In this document: positions 45,594 through 54,406 of the stretch, piece after piece
How positions within the stretch are numbered: position 1 is the stretch's first letter
Layout: the number at the start of each line of letters is the position of its first letter
Source of the DNA: UBA4416 sp964543545
Lineage (GTDB): Bacteria; Bacteroidota; Bacteroidia; B-17B0; Aurantibacillaceae
Length of the DNA: 64,000 nt
Assembly (NCBI GenBank): GCA_964543545.1
Contig: CAZIYT010000002.1
Location: 558,001 to 622,000 of the forward strand
Direction: 5' to 3'
Made by a program: the position numbers and the translations under genes
Notes under the pieces: generated by a model
The model's database searches: none
Told to the model about the DNA's origin: nothing
Seen by the model: the letters and a program-made list of their open reading frames with translations, nothing else

Positions 45594-46513
45594 TTTTTAG
45601 CGTTCATTAAGCGGATGAAACAATCTTCGATGCCCGCTGTGATGGGTTTAATGTCGATGCCTTCGTAATCTTTTGCTTTGAGGCGATCTTTCAATTCAGA
45701 GAGGAAGTGTTCGTTCCCCTTGTTGAATGTCAGGTGATGGTATTCTCCGAATGAGTAACAGCTCTCCGTTTCCGGCATGTCCTTCAGGTCTTTTAAAAGC
45801 CGGCTCATCAACGAAGCCTTAATGGCATACAACGGTTTTGGATAATCATTTATAATGGCATCGGGCGTATCGATCGATAGGATCCTGCCATCCTGTATCA
45901 GGGCTATCCGTTCGCAAAGGCTGGCCTCATCCATATAGGGCGTAGACACCAGGATCGTAATGCCTTGCGCTTTCAGGCGTTTCAGCATTTCCCAGAACTC
46001 CTTTCGCGATACCGTGTCTACTCCCGTTGTCGGCTCATCCAGAAACAGAACGGTAGGCCGGTGGATGAGCGCACAACACAAAGCCAGCTTCTGTTTCATG
46101 CCTCCCGAAAGCTTACCGGCCCTGCGGGTTTTGAAAGGCTCTATCTGTACATAAATATCCTTGATCAGGTCGTAATTAGCCTCAACCGTGGTGCCGAATA
46201 CCGTGGCAAAGAAATTGAGGTTCTCTTCGATCGTGAGGTCCTGGTACAGCGAAAATTTACCGGGCATATAACCCACCTCTTTCCGGATGCTTTTATAATC
46301 GCTTACCACGTCAAACCCGTTTACCGTAGCGCTTCCGCCATCGGGCAGGAGCAGGGTTGTCAGCATGCGGAAGATGCTTGTTTTACCGGCACCGTCAGGA
46401 CCGATCAGGCCAAAGAGCTCTCCTTTCCTGACCGAAAAAGAGACCTCCTTTACCGCCACAGTAGCCCCTTTGTTATAGGTCTTTGTCAGATTATGAAGCA
46501 CAACATCGTCCAT
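45590..46513 (-). CDS. ABC transporter ATPase (first of two)
   Basis: 307 residues. Walker A GPDGAGKT (38-45), signature LSGGM (135-139), Walker B FLDEP (D159, E160) and the H-loop region follow the canonical order. About 60 extra C-terminal residues (PITAGIEDCFIRLMNAKK) resemble the YbhF-type tail. In E. coli the two ATPases are fused in one YbhF chain; here they are separate genes of the same operon. The start lies 1 base after the adaptor gene. Confidence 0.93.
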   Translation of the reverse strand: MDDVVLHNLTKTYNKGATVAVKEVSFSVRKGELFGLIGPDGAGKTSIFRMLTTLLLPDGGSATVNGFDVVSDYKSIRKEVGYMPGKFSLYQDLTIEENLNFFATVFGTTVEANYDLIKDIYVQIEPFKTRRAGKLSGGMKQKLALCCALIHRPTVLFLDEPTTGVDTVSRKEFWEMLKRLKAQGITILVSTPYMDEASLCERIALIQDGRILSIDTPDAIINDYPKPLYAIKASLMSRLLKDLKDMPETESCYSFGEYHHLTFNKGNEHFLSELKDRLKAKDYEGIDIKPITAGIEDCFIRLMNAKK

Positions 46514-46514
46514 G

Positions 46515-47414
46515 TTAGTTGAAGGTTAGTTCGCCGTACATCCCTATTTTATAAGAGCCATCATTCTTCACCATCACTTTCACCGCATACACCATATTGG
46601 CCCGCTCATCCTTTGTCTGGATGGTTTTTGGCGTAAACTCCGCCTTATCGTTGATCCATGTCACTGTGCCCTGCGCCTGCTTAAAACCGCCCTTGCCATC
46701 ATCGGTATGAACCGTCACCGTTTGGTTCAGCTTCAGCTTCGGAAGCTGATCGCCGGTGATATAGGCCCTCAGGATGATCGTGGAAAGATCGGCGATCTTA
46801 TACAGCGGTTTGCCCTGTGCCGCTATTTCATTGGCATTGGCATATTTGCTAAGCACTGTGCCGTTTATGGGATTAATGATGCTGCATTTGCGAAGCTGGT
46901 CGTTTACCTGTTCTACCTGGATACTGAGCGGTACGGTTTCCTTGCCGATCCCTTCTGACGAAATATCCAGCGACGAGCGTTGTGCCTCCGTTTGTTTTTT
47001 GATCAGTTCGATCGAGGCATTGATGTCGTCGAGCTGCTTGGTAGTGGCCGCATCCGCCTTTACCAGGTTGCTGATCCGCTTCTGCTCTTTTTCAGCCGTT
47101 TTCAATTGCTCCTGCAAGGAAGCCAGCTGAACGGCCACATTGGGCTTTTTGCTGAGCACAGCGCTGATCTGCGCTTCCAGCTGTTTCTTTTTCAGGTACA
47201 GTTGTACGCTGTCGATATAGCCGATGTACTGCCCGGCCTTCAGCGTTTGGCCTTCTTCAATCGTCAGCTGTTTAATGGTTCCGTTTGCTTCCGAAGAAAT
47301 AATGACCTCTTCCGCTTCAAATGATCCCGAAGCATCAAATTGGGCTTTATCACTTTTGCAGGAGCTTAGCATTAGCAGGGAAGAGAAGGAAAGGAGTAAT
47401 GAAAAGGTTTTCAT
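46515..47414 (-). CDS. HlyD-type periplasmic adaptor lipoprotein, YbhG-like
   Basis: 299 residues. The signal ends in the lipobox LSSC (C19), so it is probably a lipoprotein of the inner or outer membrane. Residues 30-65 are a biotinyl-lipoyl-like strand set (VIISSEANGTIKQLTIEEGQ), 70-175 a coiled-coil hairpin, and 180-299 the lipoyl return and beta-barrel (IINPINGTVLSKYA, TIILRAYITGDQLPKL). It would bridge the ABC-2 complex and the TolC-type protein. Confidence 0.92.
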   Translation of the reverse strand: MKTFSLLLSFSSLLMLSSCKSDKAQFDASGSFEAEEVIISSEANGTIKQLTIEEGQTLKAGQYIGYIDSVQLYLKKKQLEAQISAVLSKKPNVAVQLASLQEQLKTAEKEQKRISNLVKADAATTKQLDDINASIELIKKQTEAQRSSLDISSEGIGKETVPLSIQVEQVNDQLRKCSIINPINGTVLSKYANANEIAAQGKPLYKIADLSTIILRAYITGDQLPKLKLNQTVTVHTDDGKGGFKQAQGTVTWINDKAEFTPKTIQTKDERANMVYAVKVMVKNDGSYKIGMYGELTFN

Positions 47415-47435
47415 GAGTAGAGGGTTTATCTGTTA

Positions 47436-48698
47436 TTAATTTCCGGACGTGGTTTGGTAGCTGTATTGTGCCATGAGCAATTGGATAGAGTGGAGCAGGA
47501 GCTGTTGGTTTGCCTGATCCTGCGCGTTGACGTAATTCAGGTAGTCGAGTGCCGTGATGGTGCCATTAGCCAGCTGCTCATTGGAAGTGGCTTTTACCTT
47601 CTCCCGCAGGGCAACAATCTGTTGATCGGAAAGAAGCAGCTCCGACAATTTGTTGATCTCACTGTTTTGTTGCTTCAGGGTCAAAGACGTATTAAACAGG
47701 AAGACTTCCTTCTGCAAATCTATGGCATCCTGGCTCATGTTCTGTAGTATTCTTTCTTTTTTATAGGTATAAAACCCGGAAATATTCCAGCTGAAGCGCG
47801 CACCGCCAATGTAGTAAGTTCCAAAATCGTTGCTGAGCATATTGAGCGTAGGCCGCCCGTAGCCTCCCTGGAAGAACAGGCTAAGCCTCGGTAAATTTTT
47901 TGCCAGGAGCAATTTATTCTGAAGGGTAAAACTCTTTTTCTGGACCTCGAATAAATTAAGCTCGGGGCGGTTGACAGTAGAAGCGGGGACCTGCATCGGC
48001 GGCTCTTTCAGGGAAAGCGTTTCATCGATGGGCCTGTTGACAAACACAGAAAGCATATCTGTAAAGCCTTTGCGGTTTGCTTTCAGCTCGATGCTCCGTT
48101 GCTCTGCTTTCAATAATTCAGCGTTAAGCAGATCGGCGTTGCTTTTGAGAGCAATACCATTGCTGATTGCGGCATTGGTTTTTTGAAGACCCGAGCGGAT
48201 ATCTTTTTTCAGCAATTCATTTTGTTGCAGCTGGGCGTCGATTAAAAGGATCCCAAAATAAATCTGGTTGATCCGTTCTTTGAGCTTATACAGCTCCACT
48301 TCCAGCTTCCCGGCATCCGTTTCCGAACCCGCTTTTAGCAAGGCTTTCTGTTGCCGGATGATGAAAGGGTCGGTGAGCGACTGATTGATTTCGCCATAGA
48401 TCCGGTACTGGTCTTTACTTAATTCGGCAACAGACATCCCGGGAAGCGAGATGGGAATTTTAGTAACCTCCGACTGGTATGTAGCCTGGCCGGCCAGTGT
48501 GAGCTGCGGCAAATAACCTTTGGACGCATTCGCAAGGGTGTAGTCCCTGGTTTTATCGATCAGGGCCATCTGTTTCACCAAAGGATAATTCTGCTTGGCC
48601 AGCTGGTAGCACCGCTCAAGGCTAAGCGCTGTATCCGTCTGGCTTTGCAGCCGGCTCAGCAGGAAGAGCATCGCTGCCAGTAATTGGATTGTTCTCAT
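47436..48698 (-). CDS. TolC-type outer-membrane efflux protein
   Basis: 420 residues with signal peptide MRTIQLLAAMLFLLSRLQSQ. The two-fold repeated outer-membrane efflux protein pattern is seen: CYQLAKQNYPLVKQ, LAGQATYQSEV, YRIYGEINQSLTD and, in the second half, FSWNISGFYTYKKER and QNSEINKLSELLLS. It should form the outer-membrane exit duct for the ABC-2 system encoded downstream. It is the first structural gene after the tetR operator at 48723. Confidence 0.9.
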   Translation of the reverse strand: MRTIQLLAAMLFLLSRLQSQTDTALSLERCYQLAKQNYPLVKQMALIDKTRDYTLANASKGYLPQLTLAGQATYQSEVTKIPISLPGMSVAELSKDQYRIYGEINQSLTDPFIIRQQKALLKAGSETDAGKLEVELYKLKERINQIYFGILLIDAQLQQNELLKKDIRSGLQKTNAAISNGIALKSNADLLNAELLKAEQRSIELKANRKGFTDMLSVFVNRPIDETLSLKEPPMQVPASTVNRPELNLFEVQKKSFTLQNKLLLAKNLPRLSLFFQGGYGRPTLNMLSNDFGTYYIGGARFSWNISGFYTYKKERILQNMSQDAIDLQKEVFLFNTSLTLKQQNSEINKLSELLLSDQQIVALREKVKATSNEQLANGTITALDYLNYVNAQDQANQQLLLHSIQLLMAQYSYQTTSGN

Positions 48699-48722
48699 GG
48701 TTTATTTGTTTTATGATATATT

Positions 48723-48738
48723 TTACCCAAATGGGTAA
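48723..48738. promoter_or_regulatory. Probable TetR operator before tolC
   Basis: TTACCC-aaat-GGGTAA, a perfect 6-bp inverted repeat, 24 bases before the TolC-type gene start. The same palindrome with a longer stem precedes tetR (49391-49410). Confidence 0.85.
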
Positions 48739-48755
48739 TTCAAGTGCAAAAAAAT

Positions 48756-49370
48756 TTACTTCCTCAAAGCCTGTTTGATGAACAGCTTGATCATCTCCCG
48801 GCGCTCCTGCATCAGGTTCTGAAACTCTTTGTTATCAAGGCCCACAACCACCTGGATCATAGGCCTGCCCACATAAGGGAAGATGATCATAGAGATCATA
48901 TTCATGAATAATTGGGTAGGATCTATGGGCCTGATGTTCCCCGCATCCACCTCTTTCTTTACCGAAGCGATAAAGCTGGAAAACACATCTTTAAAATTAC
49001 TGTTGAGGTGCTTGGCAATGAAGCGGTCCGGATCTTTATTCAGCTCCGTGATCACAAAGCGTGGGAGGGACGAATTGCGCGAAAGCATGTTCATATAGCC
49101 ATCCACAATCAGATCGATCTTTTCTTCCAGGGGAATCTCCATTAACAGGATGGAGTTGATGTTGGTCACCATGCGCCTGAGCGCCATGCTAAAGATCGCA
49201 TCGAAGAGGCTGTCTTTCGTTTTGAAGTAGTAATGCAACAGGCCTTTATTGATGCTCGCCTTATCGGCAATCTCCTGCATCCGCGCGCCATCGTAGCCTT
49301 TTTCGTGGAACACCGTTTCGGCGGCATCCAGTATTTTTTGCTCAGTGCTGTTATCTGATTTTACCGACAT
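48756..49370 (-). CDS. TetR/AcrR family repressor
   Basis: 204 residues from the ATG at 49370, chosen because the 49400 start would lie inside its own operator. The DNA-binding part is ILDAAETVFHEKGYDGARMQEIADKASINKGLLHYYFKTKDSLFDAIF in family order (helix-turn-helix about 28-50). The C-terminal ligand domain is all-helical. It is the first gene of the efflux operon and is followed by one operator and preceded by another, so it should repress both itself and the pump genes until an inducer binds. Confidence 0.95.
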   Translation of the reverse strand: MSVKSDNSTEQKILDAAETVFHEKGYDGARMQEIADKASINKGLLHYYFKTKDSLFDAIFSMALRRMVTNINSILLMEIPLEEKIDLIVDGYMNMLSRNSSLPRFVITELNKDPDRFIAKHLNSNFKDVFSSFIASVKKEVDAGNIRPIDPTQLFMNMISMIIFPYVGRPMIQVVVGLDNKEFQNLMQERREMIKLFIKQALRK

Positions 49371-49390
49371 CGGAACAAAGGTAATAGTTA

Positions 49391-49410
49391 ATTTACCCAA
49401 ACGGGTAAAT
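49391..49410. promoter_or_regulatory. Probable TetR operator before tetR
   Basis: ATTTACCC-aaac-GGGTAAAT, a perfect 8-bp inverted repeat 21 bases before the tetR start; the core is shared with 48723-48738. Confidence 0.88.
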
Positions 49411-49523
49411 AAAAAGCAATAAAAGGCTTACCGATTGATTGACAGTGATTTAAATTTAATCAGGACGCTTAAACGGCAGGTTAAAGCTGATTTTTTTAAA
49501 GAGAAAAAGCAATACATTTAGGC

Positions 49524-50039
49524 ATGGAACCAAACTCTCCGCACCCTAACTGGTCGGGCTTTGTAACGCTGGCCCGCGAAGCGCTGAAAGCATCACAACC
49601 CAAAACCTATCGGCGGTTTATTTCCCTGATGCTGGAGCCGTCTTTTGATAACTACGTGTTGTTACAATTGCAATGGGCAGAAGAAGGCATCAACTGGTTC
49701 CGGTCTACCTGGTCCAAGGATGACGATTGTCCGAAATTCATGAACCCGATCGAACAGCTGAAATACATTGGCAAAACTATTGCGCCCACATTAAATACAG
49801 TATCGGGAAGGGTGCGTGCGGAAGATGCGGGGCCTTTGCTGGATGTGCTCCGTAACCTGCGCATCACGCCGTACATGGATCACAATGGCAGTATTGTGCT
49901 CGATGGCTGTGTGCACACCCTGACTTTTGGCACAGACTATAGTACCAGGAGCACGTTTGTGTGGAACTACCTGCCGGAGGAATATAACGAATTACAAAAG
50001 GTCGCAGATCTGCTGGAAACACTTTGCACAGTGCGTTAA
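49524..50039 (+). CDS. Hypothetical protein (171 aa)
   Basis: No family recognised. The 171-residue protein is soluble with no signal peptide. TACATTTA 8 bases before the ATG is a weak -7-like box. The residues FRSTWSKDDDCPKFMNPIEQLKYIGKT and LLDVLRNLRITPYMDHNGSIVLDGC are distinctive and may help a search. It ends 4 bases inside the convergent DNA-glycosylase-like gene. Coding is supported by length, codon pattern and a tight 3' boundary. Confidence 0.65.
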   Translation: MEPNSPHPNWSGFVTLAREALKASQPKTYRRFISLMLEPSFDNYVLLQLQWAEEGINWFRSTWSKDDDCPKFMNPIEQLKYIGKTIAPTLNTVSGRVRAEDAGPLLDVLRNLRITPYMDHNGSIVLDGCVHTLTFGTDYSTRSTFVWNYLPEEYNELQKVADLLETLCTVR

Positions 50040-50638
50040 TGCGGTTTGATATAAGCCGAAAAACGGCCGATAAGATCGCTTAAGCTCATGCGCACCCGCG
50101 GCGAGGTAGACGTTAATACAATGCACTCTATCGTTCTGCCATCCATCTGAAATACAAAGGAAGCGCCATGTGTCACCGGCTTGGGAATAGCAACCACAAT
50201 GTGATGTTCTTTCAGGTAGCGGATAAAGCTGTGAACGGTGCTGCTCTTGCCGGAATAGCCGGGCATCAGGATCCGTTTGAGCTCCGGATGTTGATGAATA
50301 ATGCCGAGGATGTCCTGGAACTCCAGGATCTCGATGTCGTTATCTGCGGCGCTTTTTCCTTTCCTTGAAATCTTCAGGCCAACGTTTTGCACACCGATTT
50401 TCAACTCTTCCATGAGTTGCTTTCGCTCACGTACTGCATCTTCACCTTTAAAATACCCGAGTGTATAGCCTTTAATGCCCGCCAATATATTCCAGAAACG
50501 ATTGACCTTGTTTGGGTAGTAAAATTCATAATGCCTCCGGTCCTCATGCGGCGGATAACTTCCCAGGATCAGCGTGTGCATCAGCGGAATGTCGTGGTAC
50601 CAGTTGGGGTGGTGTTCTATGGAGTGGGTATTCGTCAA
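50036..50638 (-). CDS. Uracil-DNA glycosylase-superfamily-like protein
   Basis: 200 residues. The N-terminal part TLILGSYPPHEDRRHYEFYYPNKVNRFWNIL fits the first motif of the mismatch/hypoxanthine-type glycosylase group (strand ending GS-P, then a segment ending in NRFWNIL), though the catalytic Asp or Asn after GS is not obvious. Near residue 175 CIVLTSTSPRVRMS stands where the family has the NPSP-type motif (here STSPR). The protein may excise uracil or deaminated purines from DNA. The family call is tentative and activity uncertain because a key residue may be missing. Confidence 0.55.
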   Translation of the reverse strand: MTNTHSIEHHPNWYHDIPLMHTLILGSYPPHEDRRHYEFYYPNKVNRFWNILAGIKGYTLGYFKGEDAVRERKQLMEELKIGVQNVGLKISRKGKSAADNDIEILEFQDILGIIHQHPELKRILMPGYSGKSSTVHSFIRYLKEHHIVVAIPKPVTHGASFVFQMDGRTIECIVLTSTSPRVRMSLSDLIGRFSAYIKPH

Positions 50639-50685
50639 TGATACAAATGTAGTTTTTCTTTTCTATGGAGGTAAATGATATGAAT

Positions 50686-51036
50686 CTAATCCAGGTACAC
50701 ACCGCTCACTCCAAACACATCATAGCTCAGGGCCAGCATGGCGCATAACACACCGGCCAATACCAAAATGATATAAAAGTTTCGCCGCTTGTTGCTGATC
50801 AGGTGTTGAATGCTTAGCCATACAAGCAATATCAACCAAATGATAAAGCCTGCCGGCGTATACAGCTCCAAAAAGCTGATCAGGAAATGCCTTAGGCTGC
50901 TTTCAAATGAATAGCCTTCACCCGGAAGCGAGTATCCATAACCGTAAGCGGCTGCAAGAATTACCATGGTCCAGACCAATGGTATCCAGCTCAACAGGGC
51001 CAGGAGGAATTTAGCGGCTATTTTAAAACCCGTCAT
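50686..51036 (-). CDS. Three-helix membrane protein (116 aa)
   Basis: Hypothetical polytopic protein. Hydrophobic helices at about 10-30 (LLALLSWIPLVWTMVILAA), 58-76 (AGFIIWLILLVWLSI) and 86-108 (NFYIILVLAGVLCAMLAL). The start overlaps the upstream signal-peptide protein by 14 bases, so the two are coupled. No family recognised. Confidence 0.6.
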   Translation of the reverse strand: MTGFKIAAKFLLALLSWIPLVWTMVILAAAYGYGYSLPGEGYSFESSLRHFLISFLELYTPAGFIIWLILLVWLSIQHLISNKRRNFYIILVLAGVLCAMLALSYDVFGVSGVYLD

Positions 51037-51418
51037 AGTTTGTAAGATAAACGCTTCCCTCTTTCAGGATCACACTATTGTCTGATTTGTAAAACCGGAT
51101 CACATAAGGATAAGCTCCCGAGGGATAATAGCTTCTGTTGCCCTGGTCGTCTGCTTTAATGAATCCCGTCCAATGATCCGGCGAGTCATGGATAAGTTTC
51201 CTTTTACCGGGCTCATATATTTTATAATTCAGCTTAACGATACCACAAACATTGCTGTAGCGAATCAGCCAGCCCTGTAGGGCCGTATCCATCGGGCAAT
51301 TGGGGCAAAAATAGCTGGTGATATCAATCACGCAGCTGTCTTCCGGTAATTGTTGGGCCTGCGTTTTCAGCAGGGATAAAAGAACAATGCATAATACAAT
51401 ACCGGAGCGCTTCATCAC
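51023..51418 (-). CDS. Exported hypothetical protein with CPNC motif (131 aa)
   Basis: MMKRSGIVLCIVLLSLLKTQAQ is a signal peptide. The mature part begins with SCVIDITSYFCPNCPMDTALQGWL; CPNC resembles a CxxC redox pair, but the rest does not clearly fit a thioredoxin fold. WTGFIKADDQGNRSYYPSGAYPYVIRFYK suggests a beta-rich remainder. It is followed by the overlapping membrane gene at 50686. Function unknown. Confidence 0.55.
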   Translation of the reverse strand: MMKRSGIVLCIVLLSLLKTQAQQLPEDSCVIDITSYFCPNCPMDTALQGWLIRYSNVCGIVKLNYKIYEPGKRKLIHDSPDHWTGFIKADDQGNRSYYPSGAYPYVIRFYKSDNSVILKEGSVYLTNYDGF

Positions 51419-51485
51419 GAGTGTTTATCTCATTAAAGATAGGGATTTTACTTAAAATTTAATGTCATTGTAAACGATACTCTGA

Positions 51486-51617
51486 CCCGGAGTTTCGACT
51501 CCGCTCAACTACCGGGATCATGCTATGCCGAACGACCATCATTGGTGACTGAGCACAGTCGAAGGCACCACTAACGAGAAAACGATCATACCGGTGCCTG
51601 AGGCTCCCGAAGGCACC
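51486..51617 (+). repeat. Three dispersed hairpin elements in series before hrpB
   Basis: 51486-51516 has stem CCCGGAGTT/AACT(a)CCGGG around TCGACTCCGCTC; 51543-51570 has TGGTGACT/AGGCACCA (one mismatch) around GAGCACAGTCGA; 51593-51617 has GGTGCCT/AGGCACC around GAGGCTCCCGA. The first two are the 12-base loop type and the third is the 11-base type. The long hrpB ATG at 51594 would lie inside the last one, so the start was moved to 51657. Confidence 0.85.
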
Positions 51618-51656
51618 ATTGACGGAAATAATCCTTACCTTCGCCACCTGCAAAAC

Positions 51657-54146
51657 ATGCCCTTCAATTCCTTACATAGCGAACTTCCCGTTGTGGAGAT
51701 CATCCCCGACGTGCGGGCCTCTTTAAAGACCAATACCACGCTCATCATCGGTGCGCCGCCGGGAGCCGGAAAAAGTACCTTGCTGCCACTGGCTTTGTTT
51801 GAAGAAGACTGGCTCGAAGGCAAAAAGGTCATCATGCTGGAACCGCGACGTTTAGCGGCTCGCAGCATTGCCACGCGTATGTCGGATCTGTTGGAGGAAG
51901 AAACCGGGAAAACTGTGGGCTACCGCATCCGTTTCGAAAACTGCGTAAGCGCACAAACAAAAATTGAAGTGGTGACGGAAGGTATTCTCACGCGCATGCT
52001 GCAAAGCGACAATGCCCTGGAGCAGGTAGGGCTGGTGATCTTCGATGAGTTTCATGAACGTAATTTACAGGCCGACCTGGCGCTGGCCCTTTGCCGTGAG
52101 GCCCAACAAGTGTTGCGCCCCGATCTGAGGATTATGATCATGTCGGCCACGCTCAACATTCCGCAATTGCAAACCCTGCTCAACGCTCCTGTAATTGAAA
52201 GCAAGGGACGGCAGTACCCGGTGGAGATCATCCATGGCGGCGATGCCGACGAGTACCTGCTTCCTGAATTGATGGCGCAGGCCATAGCCCGTGCGGTGAA
52301 AGAACAGGAGGGCGATGTGCTGGCCTTTCTTCCCGGGGAAGGAGAGATCCGCAAATGTGAAGAGCTTTTAGATAAACAGCTTCCTGATTTCAGGATCCAT
52401 CCGCTGTATGGCATGCTGCCACAGAAAGAGCAGTATGCGGCTATTATGCCCAACCGCCAGGGCAAGCGAAAGATCGTGCTTGCCACGTCCATCGCCGAAA
52501 CCAGCTTAACGATTGAAGGCATCCGCATCGTGGTGGATTCGGGCTTTGGCCGCAGCTCGCGCTTCGATCCGGCTTCGGGCTTATCACGATTGGAGACCTT
52601 GCGGATTTCCAAAGATGCTGCCGACCAACGCGCGGGCAGGGCAGGGCGACTCAGCAGCGGTGTCTGCTACCGCCTCTGGACTAAGGCCACCCATGAGCGC
52701 CTGGCCGAACATCGCGTGCCGGAGATTATGGAGGCCGACCTCTGTTCCCTGGTACTGGAGCTTTCCAAATGGGGCACCGACGACATCACGCAGATGTGCT
52801 GGCTCACGCTGCCACCCAAAAGTAGTTTACAACAGGCTTATGATACCCTGCAGCAGATCGGCGCGCTGGAAAATGGGAAGATCACCGAACATGGCCGTCA
52901 GGTGCATCAGCTGGCCTGTCACCCGCGCATCGCGCACATGCTCATCCTGGCGGAAACAACAGAGATGAAGCAACTGGCCTGCGACATTGCCGCCATACTC
53001 GAAGAGCGCGACCCTTTACCGAAAGACAGCGGCATCGATCTCAATTTAAGAATCGAAGCCTTGAGAAGGGCAAGAACCAACAACAGCCTCAACAACAAAT
53101 TCAAACGCATCGAAAAAAATTCGTCCAGCTACCGCAGGCTTTTAAAACTGGAGGCAGGCAACGAAATCGTCGATCCTTCGGAAACCGGGTTATTACTGGC
53201 GTATGCTTATCCGGAGCGCATTGCATCTGCCAAGCCCGGTAACAATGCCCAGTTTCAGCTGGCTAATGGAAAGATCGCCACAGCGGGGCACAAGGACGAC
53301 CTCGCACACGAGCCCTGGCTGGCGGTAGCTAACATGGACCTGCGCGACGGCCTCGGAAAGATCTTCCTGGCGGCGCCGCTCAACCCGACGGATCTTATTC
53401 ACCTCGTCAAGGAAAAACAAAACATCAGCTGGGACACCCGGAAAGGCGGACTCATCTCTGCCAAAGAATTAAAGATCGGGAGTATTGTGCTGCAATCAAA
53501 ACCGCTCACTCATCCCGATGAAGCGCTGGTACTGGATGCCATTTGCCAGGCCATTAAGCTTGAAGGCGAAAGCCTGCTTGATTTATCTGATCACAGCTTT
53601 ATACAACTCCGGCACCGCATTGCCAGCCTGCATGCCTGGAACCCGGAGGAAAACTGGCCTTCTGTGGATAGCTCACATTTGCTGGCAAGCGCTAAGGACT
53701 GGCTTGGCCCTTACCTGAAAGGCGTTAAAAAACCCGAAGACCTGAAAAAGCTCGACCTGGCGGCTGCCTTATTGCACTCGCTGAGCTGGGAACAGCAGCA
53801 GGCTTTGGAACAGCTGGCACCGGCAAAGCTGGAAGTACCCAGCGGCTCGAAGCTGCCGATCGAATACCTTCTCAATGGCGCGGCGCCCATCTTATCTGTA
53901 CGCTTACAGGAAGTGTTCGGACTGAGCGATACGCCCACTGTGAACAAAGGAAGAAACTCTTTGGTGATGCATTTGCTCTCGCCCGGGTATAAGCCTGTGC
54001 AGGTTACTACCGACCTTAAAAGCTTCTGGAACAATACTTACCATGAGGTAAAGAAAGAATTGCAACGCCGCTATCCTAAGCATGCCTGGCCCGATGATCC
54101 CTGGAATGCCGCACCTGTGGCCAAAGGCCGGAGCACCAAACAATAA
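51657..54146 (+). CDS. hrpB: ATP-dependent RNA helicase HrpB
   Basis: 829 residues from ATG 51657. DEAH/RHA helicase motifs: Walker A GAPPGAGKS (32-40), LEPRRLAA, DEFHER (130-135), MSATLN, TSIAETSLTIEGI, QRAGRAGRLSSG and the HrpB-specific C-terminal domain (DLIHLVKEKQNISWD, VHLLSPGYKPVQVTTDL, WPDDPWNAAP). Length and the C-terminal end are normal for HrpB. Its RNA substrate is not known with certainty. A non-coding region and repeats separate it from the upstream genes. Confidence 0.96.
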   Translation: MPFNSLHSELPVVEIIPDVRASLKTNTTLIIGAPPGAGKSTLLPLALFEEDWLEGKKVIMLEPRRLAARSIATRMSDLLEEETGKTVGYRIRFENCVSAQTKIEVVTEGILTRMLQSDNALEQVGLVIFDEFHERNLQADLALALCREAQQVLRPDLRIMIMSATLNIPQLQTLLNAPVIESKGRQYPVEIIHGGDADEYLLPELMAQAIARAVKEQEGDVLAFLPGEGEIRKCEELLDKQLPDFRIHPLYGMLPQKEQYAAIMPNRQGKRKIVLATSIAETSLTIEGIRIVVDSGFGRSSRFDPASGLSRLETLRISKDAADQRAGRAGRLSSGVCYRLWTKATHERLAEHRVPEIMEADLCSLVLELSKWGTDDITQMCWLTLPPKSSLQQAYDTLQQIGALENGKITEHGRQVHQLACHPRIAHMLILAETTEMKQLACDIAAILEERDPLPKDSGIDLNLRIEALRRARTNNSLNNKFKRIEKNSSSYRRLLKLEAGNEIVDPSETGLLLAYAYPERIASAKPGNNAQFQLANGKIATAGHKDDLAHEPWLAVANMDLRDGLGKIFLAAPLNPTDLIHLVKEKQNISWDTRKGGLISAKELKIGSIVLQSKPLTHPDEALVLDAICQAIKLEGESLLDLSDHSFIQLRHRIASLHAWNPEENWPSVDSSHLLASAKDWLGPYLKGVKKPEDLKKLDLAAALLHSLSWEQQQALEQLAPAKLEVPSGSKLPIEYLLNGAAPILSVRLQEVFGLSDTPTVNKGRNSLVMHLLSPGYKPVQVTTDLKSFWNNTYHEVKKELQRRYPKHAWPDDPWNAAPVAKGRSTKQ

Positions 54147-54406
54147 CGCGATGTTGTCCGACTAGGGCTCGAACCCGGAATTCTTTTTTTAACCACAATA
54201 GGCACATAGAAATCGTAGGGAACAGAAAGAGATCATAGCGGACAAGCACAGAAATTTTCACGCTTATTCACCAGGTTATTATCTCCGTTTATCTGCGTGA
54301 TCTGCGGGCCATTCATTTTACCCTAATCTTTGCTTTGATCATACTAATCCGCGTCATCTGCATTCCATTTTTTTCTATTTTTAGGCAATCATAAAAATAA
54401 ACTCCC
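54147..54406. other. Intergenic region with short ATCTGCG repeats
   Basis: No gene. It holds CTGCGTGATCTGCGG (54293-54307) and CCGCGTCATCTGC (54349-54361). A related CTGCGCGATCTGCGG lies at 2392-2406. The stretch appears to be non-coding repeat debris in an AT-rich context. Confidence 0.5.
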
